A DNA stretch of 64,000 nt from Odobenus rosmarus divergens (lineage: Eukaryota; Chordata; Mammalia; Carnivora; Odobenidae), in assembly GCF_000321225.1 (NCBI RefSeq), contig NW_004452181.1, positions 1 through 64,000 of the forward strand, read 5' to 3'. Below, piece by piece: positions 13,678-25,179 of this stretch (positions are counted from its first letter, which is position 1; each line of letters begins with the position of its first letter). Below the pieces are notes generated by a model. The model searched no databases. It worked only from the letters and a program-made list of their open reading frames with translations, and was not told where the DNA came from. The position numbers were made by a program, and so were the translations under genes.

Positions 13678-13812
13678 TCGGTGGGAGGAGAGAGGCAGAC
13701 TCCCCGCTGAACGGGGAGCCATAGCGGGGGCTCGAACTCACAACCCTGAGACCGCAACCTAAGCCGAAATCAAGAATCAAATGCTCAATGGACCAAGCCA
13801 CCCAGACGTCCC
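13678..13812 (-). mobile_element. CAN-SINE, truncated at its tail side
   Basis: It retains the (minus-strand) head and body: GGCAGACTCCCCGCTGAACG through CCAAGCCACCCAGACGTCCC. The A-rich tail is missing. Many CpG-type changes suggest an older copy. Confidence 0.88.
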
Positions 13813-13834
13813 AGGGCAAGGATTTCTTTTATTA

Positions 13835-13900
13835 TATTCACTGCTATATCCCTGTCTTAGAGCAGGACCTGGCACATAACAGACATTCAATAAGAATGAA
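13835..13900 (+). mobile_element. L2 3'-end relic
   Basis: The string GCAGGACCTGGCACATAACA and the TTCAATAAGAATGAATGA tail match the 3' end of L2. It is interrupted at its right edge by the next SINE. Confidence 0.6.
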
Positions 13901-13907
13901 TGATCAC

Positions 13908-14101
13908 GGGCGCCTGGGTGACTCAGTCGTTAAGCATCTGCCTTTGGCTCAGGTCATGATCCCAGGGTCCTGGGATCGAGTCCTGTGTCAGCTCTCTGCT
14001 CAGCAAGGAGCCCACTTCTCCTTCTCCCTCTCTGCCTGCTGCGCCCCCTGCTTGTGCTCTCTCTCTCTGTCAAATAAATAAATAAAATCTTTAAAAAAAT
14101 A
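13908..14101 (+). mobile_element. CAN-SINE with target-site duplication
   Basis: Sense copy: GGGCGCCTGGGTGACTCAGT head with tRNA-like A box, GGATCGAGTCC B-box region, CT-rich body, AATAAATAAATAAAATCTTT tail. Flanked by GAATGATCAC at 13898-13907 and 14102-14111. It landed in the tail of an L2 relic. Confidence 0.95.
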
Positions 14102-14111
14102 GAATGATCAC

Positions 14112-15400
14112 AAAGTAACTGTTTCCTTTTCAATTTTCCAGTTCATGGCATTCCTGTAGACAATTGTTTTCCATTAGGTCTTCTTCACATCTACAAAAGA
14201 ACCATGGGTTTTTGCCCTGCTTATACATTGTGCTGCTTTTACTTCCCAGAACTTCCTTGCATTTTCATTGACGTTAAGGTGTTCCCGTTTTATAAGAATT
14301 GAAAGATGTCTAGGCTTTTAGGAGGTTTTCAAGCAGCAGATTCTCAATTGTGAGCCATTTCAGCATGTTCTCTACGTTGGGATTTGATTGCTTGGACAGT
14401 GTCTCACACGTCTCTTCACTTAGCCATTCCTTTGCTTATGTTCAACCACAGCATACAACTTCTTCGAAGCCTCGGCTTTGGACTGTGGCTACTTTGTTGT
14501 TCTGGTTCCTTTCATGCAGACAGGCAGCATGGCTTAGAGGAAAGGGCATTAGTATTAAAGGAAAGGCCAAAGACCTGGATTCATCCAAGCCTCTACAGCT
14601 AACTAGCAGCAAAACCTTGACAGAGTCCCTTGACCACATGGAACTTTAGTTCAGCCTTCCATCCTAGGCCTGAGCCTTACCCTTTGTTTAGAGACAAAAT
14701 CAAAATGAAATCATGTGCATCTTCCTTTTGATTTCAGAGTAGTTTATACATTTTGGGAATAAAATGAGAAATAAACATTTTCAAAAACAAATAAGTGATT
14801 TCAAAATAACATGTTTTAAACTTCCCTTCAAATCTTTGGGTTTTGTGCTGACCAGTAGTTTGGAAACATTAAATAGATAAACGTGGTACCCATCATTCAC
14901 AGCATGGTGCCAAGCAATTATGTGGGTATCTCTGACCTTCCCAGTTGACAGGGGACTGGGTGCAATTTACATTTCCAGAGATTGTGCTGTGTGAACATGT
15001 GTTTACTAAGGGTTTTTCTTTTTTAATGTTTAAATGAAACCATGTCTGGAAAACATCAGATCTTACTTTAGAGAGGATGCCCAGAGAAAAACAGAAAAAA
15101 AAGTTAACACCTTTAAAGTCCAAACTGAGGTCATTAGCCACATTGAAAGAGGTGACCATATCTTAGTGTAAGCTACATACTTTGCCTTAGGGAAAGAATG
15201 GTCAGGATTGTGCATGATAGTTCAAAAAATGCCACTGCGTAAATCAAAGACTTTATCAACAAGAATACTTATAAAGGAGAAGACAGACAATAATGTAGTT
15301 AATGGTCATTGGTTAATGTATCTTAATTCAGCTGGACATCTTTATACACTGTTTATATATTTAAATATATGTGTGTGTGTGTATATATATACACCACTTT
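14112..15400. other. Unique sequence with one weak MIR
   Basis: Only a diverged MIR-like block at about 14525-14660 (CATGGCTTAGAGGAAAGGGC, GCTAACTAGCAGCAAAACC) is recognisable. Overlapping short frames at 14350-14649 on both strands fall in this block and are not genes. A TG/TA stretch lies at 15370-15391. Confidence 0.5.
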
Positions 15401-16262
15401 TAATATGTTTAACACTTTTTTATTTGAGTCTAGTTGATACAGTGTTTCGGGTGTACAATATAGTGAATCAACTTCTCTGTACGTTATGCTGTGCTCATCA
15501 CAAGCTTAGCTGCCATCTGTCACCATACATTGCTATTACAGTACCATTGACTGTATTCCTTATGCTGTATGTTTTATTCCTGTGACTTATTCAATTCATA
15601 ACTGGAAACCTGTATCTCCTACTCCCTTTCGCCCCTTTTGTCCATCCTTCGACCCCCCTACCCTCTGGCAACCATCAGTATGTAGTGTGTTCTCTATATT
15701 TATAGGTATGATTCTGCTTTTTGTTTGTTTATTCATTTGTTTTTTAGATTGCACATATGAGTCATATGGTATTTAACTTAGTCTGACTTATTTCACTTAG
15801 CATAATACCCATTAGGTCCACCTATATTGTTGCAAATGGCAAGATCTCATTCCCTTTTATGGCTGCATAATATTCTTCTGTGTGTGTCTGTGCACACGCA
15901 TGCACACGCATGTGTGCACCACATCTTCTGTATCCATTCTTCTGTCAATGGACAGCTGCTTCTATATCTTGGCTATTGTAAATAATGCTGTAAAAAGCAC
16001 GTATCTTTTCGAATTGCTGTTTTCATTTTCTTTGAGTAAATAGCCAGTGGTGAAATTATTGGAATGTATGGTATTTCTAATTGTAATTTTTTGAGGACCC
16101 TCCATACTGTTTTCCACATTGTCTGCACCAGTTTACATTCCCACCAATAGTACACAAGCATTCCTTTTCTCCGCATCCTTGCCAATACTTGTTATTTCTT
16201 GTCTTTTATATTTTAGCCATTCTAACAGGTGTAAAGTGATCCCTCATTGTGGTTTTGATATT
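15401..16262 (-). mobile_element. L1 3' end (old L1M type) with ORF2 tail
   Basis: Antisense 3' UTR and end of ORF2. Blocks include ACTTATTTCACTTAGCATAA, CCTCCATACTGTTTTCCACA and CACCAATAGTACACAAGC. The minus-strand frame 15973-16185 encodes a broken ORF2 tail (VQTMWKTVWRVLKKLQLEIP). A purine-pyrimidine alternation GTGTGTGTCTGTGCACACGC lies inside at about 15880-15899. Confidence 0.88.
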
Positions 16263-18505
16263 TAACACCTTTCATATTTTCCCCATAAACTATTTGCTTT
16301 TCGTATTAATGGAATATGACACCCCCCCAAAAAAGACAAGACGATCCTCTTTTTTTGCTTTCAGCCTTCTTTTCTTTATTTCTTGTGGAGAAACTCATTT
16401 TAACATTTCGTATTTTCTGTAACTTTTTATGAGTTTAACCACAAAAATTAAGAGGTGGATATATATGAAAGTTCTTTGGAAAGAGTAAAGGGAAACACAT
16501 GAATATTGTTATTTTCATTAGCCTTAAGACTTCTGGATACATCATCTTACCAAAGCATCCTTCCTGTATTACCTTTTAGAGAATATCAGTAAGCTATTTG
16601 GTGTACAAATCCTAATATTACCCAAAGAAGGAAGATTCCAAGTTGATCTTGAAGCTCTAGAGTAATTGGCCAATGCATTATGTGTTTACTTATCAAAACT
16701 TTCATTGATGTTTTTTTTCTGTCATGGGTGCATACTAAAGTAAGACTCTTACTGAGATTGAGAGTTCATCCTCTTGGTTGGAATGTAAGTCTCTTGGCAG
16801 GCAAGGACACAATGATTATTGTTTTACATGTGAGAAGCTGTTTCTTCCTTTGGGAGAGCTGGAAGATTCTGAGATGGGTTGTAGTTTGTATTAGAATAGG
16901 GACCCTGGACATGGGCCACTGAAAACCATAGCCCATTGTTAGAGCCTAGAAGAAAGGTTTCAACCCAATAAGAGGACAGCAAGTTAGAAAGCCGACAAAA
17001 CTTATATACAATTGCACATCTTGTAAAACTCTTATATCCACTTGTGTTTTTTAACATACATGAAGAATTCATCCTTTCTAAATTTCGACAGTTTAAAAAT
17101 ATTCTGGATAAATGTTTATGTTTAATAATAGTAATATATAAGGAGGATACCACAAAATGCATGCCTAGCCAGTGGGATTATTTTTCAGTGGGATTATTTT
17201 GTAAATGTTATGCATTAAATAAATTAAAAGATGCAAATAGTTGTACCTTGGGGATTTTTCTTTTTGGGGGTCCTCTGAGTAACCCTTTGCAGGCACTTTG
17301 AAGAGTCAGGTTGAAAGCCAGAGCTGGAACACCATGCCAGTCCATGCTGAGGGAGAGAATATTAAACTTATTTCTTGTTGAAGGCAGTCTCTTCCCAACA
17401 CCCTGGAAGAAGTCTGTCCATGAGAAGTCACCATGGTCATATACTTAGTTCTTGGTATAACCTGATGAAGGCTAGAAGTATCTTCCCTTCGGACACCTGC
17501 CCTACCAGATGCAGATTGGACTATTTACCACAAATGGCATTCTGTGTGGACTTTCATTAAGATGCTTCTGAATGTTCTCCATTCGTGAAGTGGCTCCCTC
17601 CTGCATGGGTAGTTGGAAGTACTGTGCCAGCCAGCTCAGAGGAGAATCCTCAGTTAGTGACTTTTCATTCCATTCAGCCCCACGTCTGCTGTCTTCACAA
17701 TCTCAGCTCATGACTGAGAAATGTGCTGCTCCTAAAATAAAACTTCTCTATATAGACCAGTTGATACACCCCATTGTCTTCTGGGTTTTGGGAAGAAATG
17801 GGCTGGTAGTAGAAGAACCAGATTCTGGTAAAAGCTGAGGTGTGGCATCATCTCAGGGGTGGATCATAACTGTAACATCAACCACCAACTTACACAGGAA
17901 CAAGCTAAGTGTGGCAGAACTGACTGGACCTGGCCCTGAAACCCCCAGAACCGCGGCCACTCTGGACCACAGGAGAGTTAAGAGCCCGCGGGATTGCTGT
18001 GCTCACCCACAAGCCGCCCTCTGCCAGGACTCATGTTCCCTCTGCTCTCCTTCGGGTGCTGCTGGAGCTGAGTAGCTTTTCCAGAACTGTCCCCTTCCGG
18101 AAGTTTATACTTCACCACAGCTTGCCCAGTTCTTTTATCTTCTCCCTCTGGATATACATATTTTTGTGAGCAGCAAAATGTTTCTACTGAGGTGCACATG
18201 GAGGTCACATGGCAATGACTTTTCAGACCAGAAGGCCTCATGCTAAGATTGTAGCATTGTATCATTACTTCAGTGGAGGTTTTTGTACCAGTGTGGAAAT
18301 TTTAATTTCATGCCCTGCAGACTTCACAGTCTTGCATCCTCTCTCTGGTCCTGTTGTTGCACAAAGGGTAAATCCCTGTGTCACATTCATTTTAGATTGA
18401 AAAAAAAGTAAAGTCGATCCATTTGAGATCTTCAAACAAATACAGATAAAATCTGTTGTCAGAAAGCTATTATATGAGGGGAGACGGAGAGGGGGGAAGA
18501 ACTCC
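16263..18505. other. Unique sequence, no supported gene
   Basis: About 2.2 kb without a recognised repeat. Short frames on both strands at 17375-18265 overlap and alternate. None shows a domain. The 17.3-18.1 kb part is somewhat richer in GC than its surroundings. Confidence 0.5.
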
Positions 18506-18547
18506 TTTCAGCTAATATCGCTAATATCGCTTTTTCAGCTAATATCG
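18506..18547. repeat. Repeated TTTCAGCTAATATCG motif
   Basis: A 15-base unit occurs at 18506-18520 and again at 18533-18547, with a partial CTAATATCG copy between. It keeps three CpGs in otherwise CpG-poor DNA. Confidence 0.85.
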
Positions 18548-18838
18548 TATGAATGAGTATGGCCTCAAGGCACAAAAAAGGGGGGAAAATCCCCTTTGGC
18601 TACTGATACAAGATATCCTCAAATGTTTGGGTATAAAAACCAATGAGACTGGGACCAACGTCTTTTTTAATCAGTTATTGCTGGCAAAAAAAAAATCAAA
18701 ATTTCTCCTTCACACAACTGTTTATTTGGAAGAGAGAAGGAAACATAGTAGAGAAAACTGTCAATGTAAAGTCTGGAATAGGTTACAGCAAACATGGTGG
18801 AAACAAATGAGAACTTAATATTTAAATTGGATATTTGA

Positions 18839-19050
18839 GGGGCACCTGGGTAGCTCAGTCGGTTAAGCAGTTGCCTTCAACTCAGGTCCTGATCCTGGGG
18901 TCCTGGGATCGAGCCCCACATCAGGCTCCCTGCTCCATGGGAGCCTGCTGCTCCCTCTCCCTCTGCCTGCTGCTCCCCCTGCTTGTGTTCCCTCTCACTA
19001 TCTCTGTCTCTGTGTCAAATAAACAAAATCTTTAAAATAAATAAATAAAT
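18839..19050 (+). mobile_element. CAN-SINE with perfect 15-bp target-site duplication
   Basis: Sense copy with a clean head (GGGGCACCTGGGTAGCTCAG), CT-rich body and (AAAT)n tail. Direct repeats AAATTGGATATTTGA lie at 18824-18838 and 19051-19065. The unbroken duplication points to a relatively recent insertion. Confidence 0.96.
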
Positions 19051-19076
19051 AAATTGGATATTTGACTAAAATTATT

Positions 19077-19331
19077 ACTTTTTTTAAATTTTATTTTATT
19101 ATGTTATGTTAGTCACCATACATTACATCATTACTTTTTGATGTAGTGTTCCATGATTCATTGTTTGCATATAACACCCAGTGCTCCATGCAGTACGTTC
19201 CCTCTTTAATACCCATCACCAGGCTAACCCACCCCCCCACCCCCCCCCCCCCAGAACCCTCAGTTTGTTTCTCAGAGTCCGTAGTCTCATCATTCGTCTC
19301 CCCCTCCCGATTTCCCCCCCTTCATTTTTCC
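19077..19331 (-). mobile_element. Carnivore L1 3'-end insertion, 5'-truncated
   Basis: Antisense carnivore L1 3' UTR: AGTCACCATACATTACATCA, AACACCCAGTGCTCCATGCA, ATACCCATCACCAGGCTAAC, TTTCTCAGAGTCCGTAGTCT. Flanked by CTAAAATTATT at 19066-19076 and 19332-19342. It sits directly beside the SINE above, one base past that SINE's duplication. Confidence 0.92.
19228..19252. repeat. C3-A-C7-A-C13 homopolymer tract
   Basis: An expanded C tract inside the L1 3' UTR. The complement is a G-run array able to fold as a quadruplex. It corresponds to the G-rich tract usual in this L1 region. Confidence 0.9.
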
Positions 19332-19342
19332 CTAAAATTATT

Positions 19343-21562
19343 TTTTTAATTAAATAAAAAAGTTATTAGAGAAGTTTTCATATCAGAGGTTTAAGATAAG
19401 AAATACCACAGATTAGAATTATAACTTAATATCATAAAATATTTAACATTAACTTCTAAGAAATACATTCATTTAGCCTTTACAAAAATTACGAAATACT
19501 GTGGGGCCTATAATGAACTATTTCAAATTTCCTTTCTTGCCACCACCTTCAGCCTTTGGTCCTAAAGTCAGGTTTAGACTGCTGAATAAGATCAGTTGGC
19601 TATGACATAGGCACCCAGCTTCCACTCCCTGATAATATCAACTGTAATCCTTCTTAGAGGGCTGTGTATAGGACTCAACAGAGTTAGCAAGAATCCATTC
19701 AAGAATCTGTTTACTAATAAGTTTTTAAAGAAACTGACACCAGTGATTTGACAGCAATCACTTAAGCACTTATGTTTATTTGGGACAATTGTAGCGGTGA
19801 TGTAGATTTTTTTAAAGTACCATTTATATAACCTGTAATCCTACCATCCACTGTAGGTACTGTAAACACTGTGTATAACACTGTTAATATTTTAGTAGTT
19901 AGTGTATTTCCTTCCAACCTTTTCTCTTTTGTTTTATTTATACACTTCTCTTTCTTTAGACTGAGTTTTTCTAAATTGTGAAATATCTGGAAGTTAAAAA
20001 AGCAGAAATCTTTTTTGTGGTAACCATTCCATGCATAAATAAGAAAGAGATAGGTGGGAATTGGCAATGCTAATAAATAAAACTGCCTAGATTGGCCTAT
20101 TAGCAAGGTTGATTGTTGGAGTGAGGATGTACTTGTTTCTCTTCTAAGTTACCTTAGGGATGCTACAATGTGATTGTGTTTCCAATAAAACTTCTTGCCT
20201 TTTTTCTTCTTTATTGGATGTATTCACAAATTTAATCTGTAGTATAAATCACTCCTATAAAGTGTATGGTATATTCTAAATGTGACTCCTACAACTGTCT
20301 TCGAGATGAGAAAAATACATATTAAAGTTAAGTCACACAATTGGAATGTATTTCTTTGTAGAGGAAAAAAAATGTAGAGGAAAAATTCCATTAAATGGAA
20401 TCTTCCTGGTTAGGAGTAATGCAAGACAAAGGCATTTACTGGACAATGCCACTCAAATTTGCTGGTTGCCATTCTACTTCGTCAATTTTCAGAAACAGGT
20501 GGCTTTAACAAGCCATATTGCTTCACCTTTTAGGCAGTTGCAGTCTGTGCTAAGAAATATTATTCCCTTGCTCTGAGTCTCTCGTAAGACACCAAAATAA
20601 TGTTGTTTTTCACCTTAGCATACCCCATTTATTTATTTTACCTCCTTCCTTCCACTTATCATTGTCTTGACCCAAACAAGGGACATCAGATTCAATTACT
20701 ATGCTGGCCCAGTGCCAACTACAATGAGCCAGAAGGAGATCCTGGCCTTCCCGTCAATTTTCATCAGATTCAATCTTATTGACACTTCTTGTATTCAGTA
20801 TCAAATTCATTGGGATTTTCCTTGTCCAATTTTCTAAATTCTTCCAAACTGGGATAGATAGTTGATCTGCATGGGTCTTTTTACTGCCAGCACACTGGGA
20901 GAAAAACTCTGTTTTTCTCTGTTATGCTCTGTTAAAAGTCTGGTTTCTTTCCTGTCAATTTCTGCTTTTTCCATTCCATTTATGTATGATTGAACTATTT
21001 TCACCCTATTTGGCTACCGTTGTTCTCTCTGTTCACTCTCCTTCCTGTCCTACCTTTCTACCAAATTGTTCTAATTTTCCTAGCATCAGTAAAGCCTATT
21101 AGGGGAAGTTGGAACAGTAAATCAGTTACAGTTTCTTGTACTATTTATCCTCCTACCCTCACCCCTGGAACAAAGTAACATGAGAGGAACATTAGGTGCA
21201 CACTAATCACATCTTTTAATGTGGTCTCGGTCAGAGGTGTATTCATTGGGAGAACATCCTGGTTACCATAATGGCAATCAAACATGGCTTGCATTGACAG
21301 CTTATCAATTGCTTCACCCATAGTGTTCCATTTTGCATTTAATAGGGGAGTTCGGCAATTGCCTTTTTTGAGCTACTGTGTATGGTTGTGCTTATCTCTC
21401 CCAAAAGGTTGGATATTCCCCCATCTCTAATTTTCATCCACAGTGTCATAGATAATGGCCTGTTGGGGGGCATATACTAACCCAAACCTGCCTCCCCATG
21501 CAGCCATATCCAGATTTAAGGAAACAGTCTTTGAGTTCACAATCCCCACGAACCATTTAAAG
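19343..21562. other. Unique AT-rich sequence
   Basis: About 2.2 kb with no recognised repeat. The longest frame (19762-20106, minus, 114 codons) is lysine and isoleucine rich, reads like AT-driven noise, and has no known motif. Confidence 0.5.
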
Positions 21563-21573
21563 TAATGACTCTT

Positions 21574-21746
21574 GGGGTGCCTGGGTGGCTCAGTCATTAA
21601 GTGTCTGCCTTCGGCTCAGGTCATGATCCCAGCGTCCTGGGATCAAGCCCCGCATGGAAGCCTGCTTCTCCCTCTCCCCCTGCTTGTGTTCCTGCTCTCG
21701 CTCTCTCTCTCTCTGTCAAATAAATAAATAAAATCTTTAAAAATAA
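21574..21746 (+). mobile_element. CAN-SINE with target-site duplication
   Basis: Sense copy, slightly shortened in the middle (GATCAAGCCCCGCATGGAAG). Direct repeats TAATGACTCTT at 21563-21573 and 21747-21757. Confidence 0.95.
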
Positions 21747-22099
21747 TAATGACTCTTTTGGAGCTATCTATACCTATCAACAAAGTGGGTGACCTCTTTA
21801 ACCAAATATTCACTGGTTTTTGTTGTTTCATGATTTTGCCCTCAGTCAACCTGTAACATCTTTGTGACCAGAGGATGGAGGAGTATAATCTGCTATCTGA
21901 AACTGGAAGAATCTCAGGTCTCCTCCTTACAACAAACTCCTGTTTTCAGCTTGCTCACAGTCAGTTCTAGTCTCCCAGCTTCAGCTGTGGCCCTGAAAAC
22001 AAGCAGAACACCTTCCTCTCCAGTTCATTCCGTCCCTGCTAAAGCAGCCCTGAACACCTGTTCTTAAGCTAAAGAGAACAGCCTGTGGCACACAGAGAA

Positions 22100-22101
<2 letters not shown>

Positions 22102-22132
<31 letters not shown>
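22102..22132. repeat. (TG)n microsatellite
   Basis: About fifteen uninterrupted TG units, a likely length-variable marker. Confidence 0.95.
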
Positions 22133-22137
<5 letters not shown>

Positions 22138-22628
22138 GAGGGAGTTATTTCTTTTCTGCTGGGTTGTTGTCCCCAATAGGTTCATATAAAGGTTATAAAG
22201 TCCATCAATTGATATTGTCTTTCTCTTTGAAAGTACACATGGTCATGGAACACTATTGTTCAGTTTTGTAATCTTAAACTTCAAACAATGCACTGATGAA
22301 TTATTTATGTTACAGAATGTGTTTTCAATAATGTGTAGCATAAAATGGAATGAATGCATATCCATATGTGCCCTGAACTTTCTAAAGTGCATGCTAATAA
22401 ACAGGGTAACCTAGCATCACTTTGGCCTGGTAGAATTTATAAGGCAAGCATTTCTCTTGCTTTGGGTTTCTACATTATGTTCTCTGACAATCAGCTTACT
22501 GCTTTTCCTCCTGGAGCCTAGCAGGTAACATTTTTCGGTTCTAAGCTAACAATGCTTTTCTCTCAAGATAATGAAGGTTGAGGTCTATAAATTTCACTTG
22601 TCATTCTAGCGTCTAGCCATACTAAATT

Positions 22629-22803
22629 AGGCTTTAATTCATAATTAGTAGGAAGTTATAAATCCATAGAAAAGAGAATATTTTATATTAAATGGACATT
22701 ATCTAATCTCATGATTTCATAAAATAATTAAGATACTAGAAATAACTAAGATTTTTTAAGGTTTTCATTATGTATTTTTTAAAATCTTTCTTAAGATTTT
22801 ATT
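22629..22803. repeat. Direct duplication, copy 1
   Basis: 175 bases starting AGGCTTTAATTCATAATTAG. They recur at 23447-23617 with about six substitutions and a short indel counted by hand. This copy runs from unique DNA into the T-rich edge of the SINE at 22776. Confidence 0.92.
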
Positions 22804-22990
22804 TATTTATTTGAGAGAGAGAGAGGAGAGAGCACAAGCCAGAGGAGGGAGGACCAAAGGGAGGAGGGAGATGCGAGAAGCTGACTCCCCACTGAACAGG
22901 GATCCCAATACAGAATTCCATCCCAGGACCCTGGGATAATGACATGAGCTGAAGGCAGATGCTTAACTGAGTGGGCCACCCAGGTGCCCC
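22776..22990 (-). mobile_element. CAN-SINE
   Basis: T-rich start (TTTTTTAAAATCTTTCTTAA), GA block, and the complement of the head ending GGGCCACCCAGGTGCCCC. Its first ~28 bases are shared with the duplication copy 2. Confidence 0.92.
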
Positions 22991-23446
22991 ATGTTTTTCA
23001 TTACTTAAAAGTACAGGCATGGATATCAGGGTTGGTAATTTTTTTTAATCTGTATGTAGTTCCTGCAACAATGACAGAAAAGAAATTCTGCTTAAATAAT
23101 TTTATTTTTATAGTTGCACAAATTGTCAGATTTGCCCAAATTTGCTTTCCATATCAAAATCTGAGATCAAATACATTGCTTGCATAGTCATACTCTTTTA
23201 CCAAAACTCCCAGAGAACAAAACCAAAAAGCCAGCAGTAGGCATCTCAAGAACCTTGAATGGTGGGCATTGTTGAAGAAGATTGGGAAACTTTCAGGAGG
23301 CTGTTGCTGTTCATGATAATATCTTTCTGTGAAGACATAAGTCAGGACTGCCAGCCAGGAAAGAAATGAGCCAGGTCCACAGCCCCTCAAACACAACTGT
23401 TGGAGCTAAATGTATTTCGGAATTCTCAATTGTTTAAGGTAACATA

Positions 23447-23617
23447 AGGCTTTAATTCATAATTAGTAGGAAGTTATAAACCCATAGAAAAGAGAATATT
23501 TTATATTAAATGGACATTATTGAATCTCATGATTTCATAGAATAATTAAGATACTAGAGATAACTAAGATTTTTTAAGTTTTTCATTATTTTTTTAAATC
23601 TTTCTTAAGATTTTATT
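23447..23617. repeat. Direct duplication, copy 2
   Basis: Near copy of 22629-22803, in the same orientation, 818 bases downstream. It ends in TTTCTTAAGATTTTATT, which belongs to the SINE edge of copy 1, and then changes abruptly to unrelated sequence. Confidence 0.92.
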
Positions 23618-23620
23618 AAG

Positions 23621-23643
23621 TGCTGTACCTGTGAGGTACAGCA
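23621..23643. repeat. Perfect 10-bp inverted repeat with 3-base loop
   Basis: TGCTGTACCT, loop GTG, AGGTACAGCA. It lies four bases past the end of duplication copy 2. Confidence 0.95.
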
Positions 23644-24119
23644 AAATGTAGGATTATTCATGTTAAATGGAATAAATGACAAGTATAAATAGCCTCATAT
23701 CAGCTCAAGTCAGAGTTTGCAACCAAATAAGTTTGGCGTAGGTCAGATGTTGCTACCAAAAAGGTTATGAAGAAACTTTCAGTTTTCAGTACTCTTAAGA
23801 TTTCAAAATTACAGATAAGGATTGTGAGCCTACATCACCACTCTTGGACCTTTTATTTATTCCTAATCCAGTAATATCCATAAAAGGCAATGTCTCTGCC
23901 TTCCTCTAAATCATTTCCTCACACTGTTTTCCTCACTAAAAAAATGCGATTACAGGAGGAACCCATTAAGGTATTTCAGATCCGAATGGGTCAAATATTC
24001 ACTTGTCAGAGACAGAACTGAACTGAACTAAATTGTTTTTATAACTACTGTCTTATTGTCTTATTCAAGAAGTACAAATTCATAGGGATATTGTTTGAAT
24101 AAGGCTTTCTCACACCCCA

Positions 24120-24585
24120 GGCTCCCAGCCAGCCAAGTGCCCTCCTTTGTTTGATGTAACCACTACCAGTTTCCTGTGTGTCCTTTGAGGGATAATTATA
24201 CATGTGCTGTTTTGACTGTATACAAATGCGTGTACTGTAGAGCCGCATTATTCTTTTAAATCTGTACAGTGTCCCATTATATGGATGTGCCATAATGCAT
24301 TTAACCAGCCCAGTGGTGAACGGATATTTGGGTATTTGCAGTCTTTTGTGATTGCAAAGAAGGCTGCTGTGAATATTCTTACACGTGTCATTTATACATG
24401 TGGAAGGCTATCTATAGGATAAACTCCTAGAAATGCAATTATCAGTCACATATAAGTTCATGATGAATTTTGAAAGATATCACTATATTGCTTCAATAGA
24501 GATTGTACAACTTATGTTCCCACTTACAATATTTGAAAGTGCCAATTTTATTACACCTTCAAGAGCATAAAAAAAATTTACTTCC
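24120..24585 (-). mobile_element. Old L1 (L1M/L1ME type) ORF2-3' end, part 1
   Basis: Antisense blocks CCATTATATGGATGTGCCAT, GTTCCCACTTACAATATTTG and TAGAAATGCAATTATCAGTC fit old L1 sequence. The element is split by the SINE at 24586 and resumes at about 24791 (CTAGCATTTCTCTTATTATG). Confidence 0.7.
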
Positions 24586-24779
24586 GGGGTGCCTGGGTGG
24601 CTCAGTCATTCGGCGTCTGCCTTCAGCTCAGGTCATGGTCCCAGGGTCTGGGATCGAGCCCCGCATCGGGCTCCCTGCTCAGCAGAAGCCTGCTTCTCCC
24701 TCCCCAACTCCCCCTGCTTGTGTTCCCTCTCTCGCTGTGTCTCTCACTGTCAAATAAATAAATAAAATCTTTAAAAAAA
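24586..24779 (+). mobile_element. CAN-SINE inside an old L1
   Basis: Sense copy with head GGGGTGCCTGGGTGGCTCAG. Direct repeats AAATTTACTTC and AAATTTAGTTC lie at about 24574-24584 and 24780-24790. Confidence 0.95.
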
Positions 24780-24790
24780 AAATTTAGTTC

Positions 24791-24930
24791 TTGGCCAGAC
24801 TGAAACATGAACATGGTTACTCGTAGTTATAACTAGCATTTCTCTTATTATGAGTGAAGCTTTATATTTGAAAAATAGGTACATGGTTGATATTCAAGTG
24901 TTTAAATTGTTATTCTTAACTATACATAAA
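24791..24930 (-). mobile_element. Old L1, part 2
   Basis: Continuation of the split antisense L1 after the SINE; contains ATTTCTCTTATTATGAGTGA. Confidence 0.6.
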
Positions 24931-25179
24931 TACTACATACTCTCTTCTGTATTAAAAAGTAAAAAGGGAAGAGAGAAAGGGAGAGAGATTGAGAGAGAAA
25001 AAACATTCTAACACATGCAACAGTAAATAGGAAGATCTTGATGCAGGAAAAACTTATCCATTCCAGAAATAGAAAGAAGACCACTGTACACTGGAACATA
25101 ATGAATGAAGAAAGAGAGAGTCATATGAAATGAGAAAGGAGAAGCAGGTGGGGAGATAACATTCAGGGTCCTGTTGCCT

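Noticed and set aside
13908..13990. tRNA-like sequence
   Set aside because: The A-box/B-box-like text belongs to the head of a CAN-SINE. The same applies to all other tRNA-like hits in the window.
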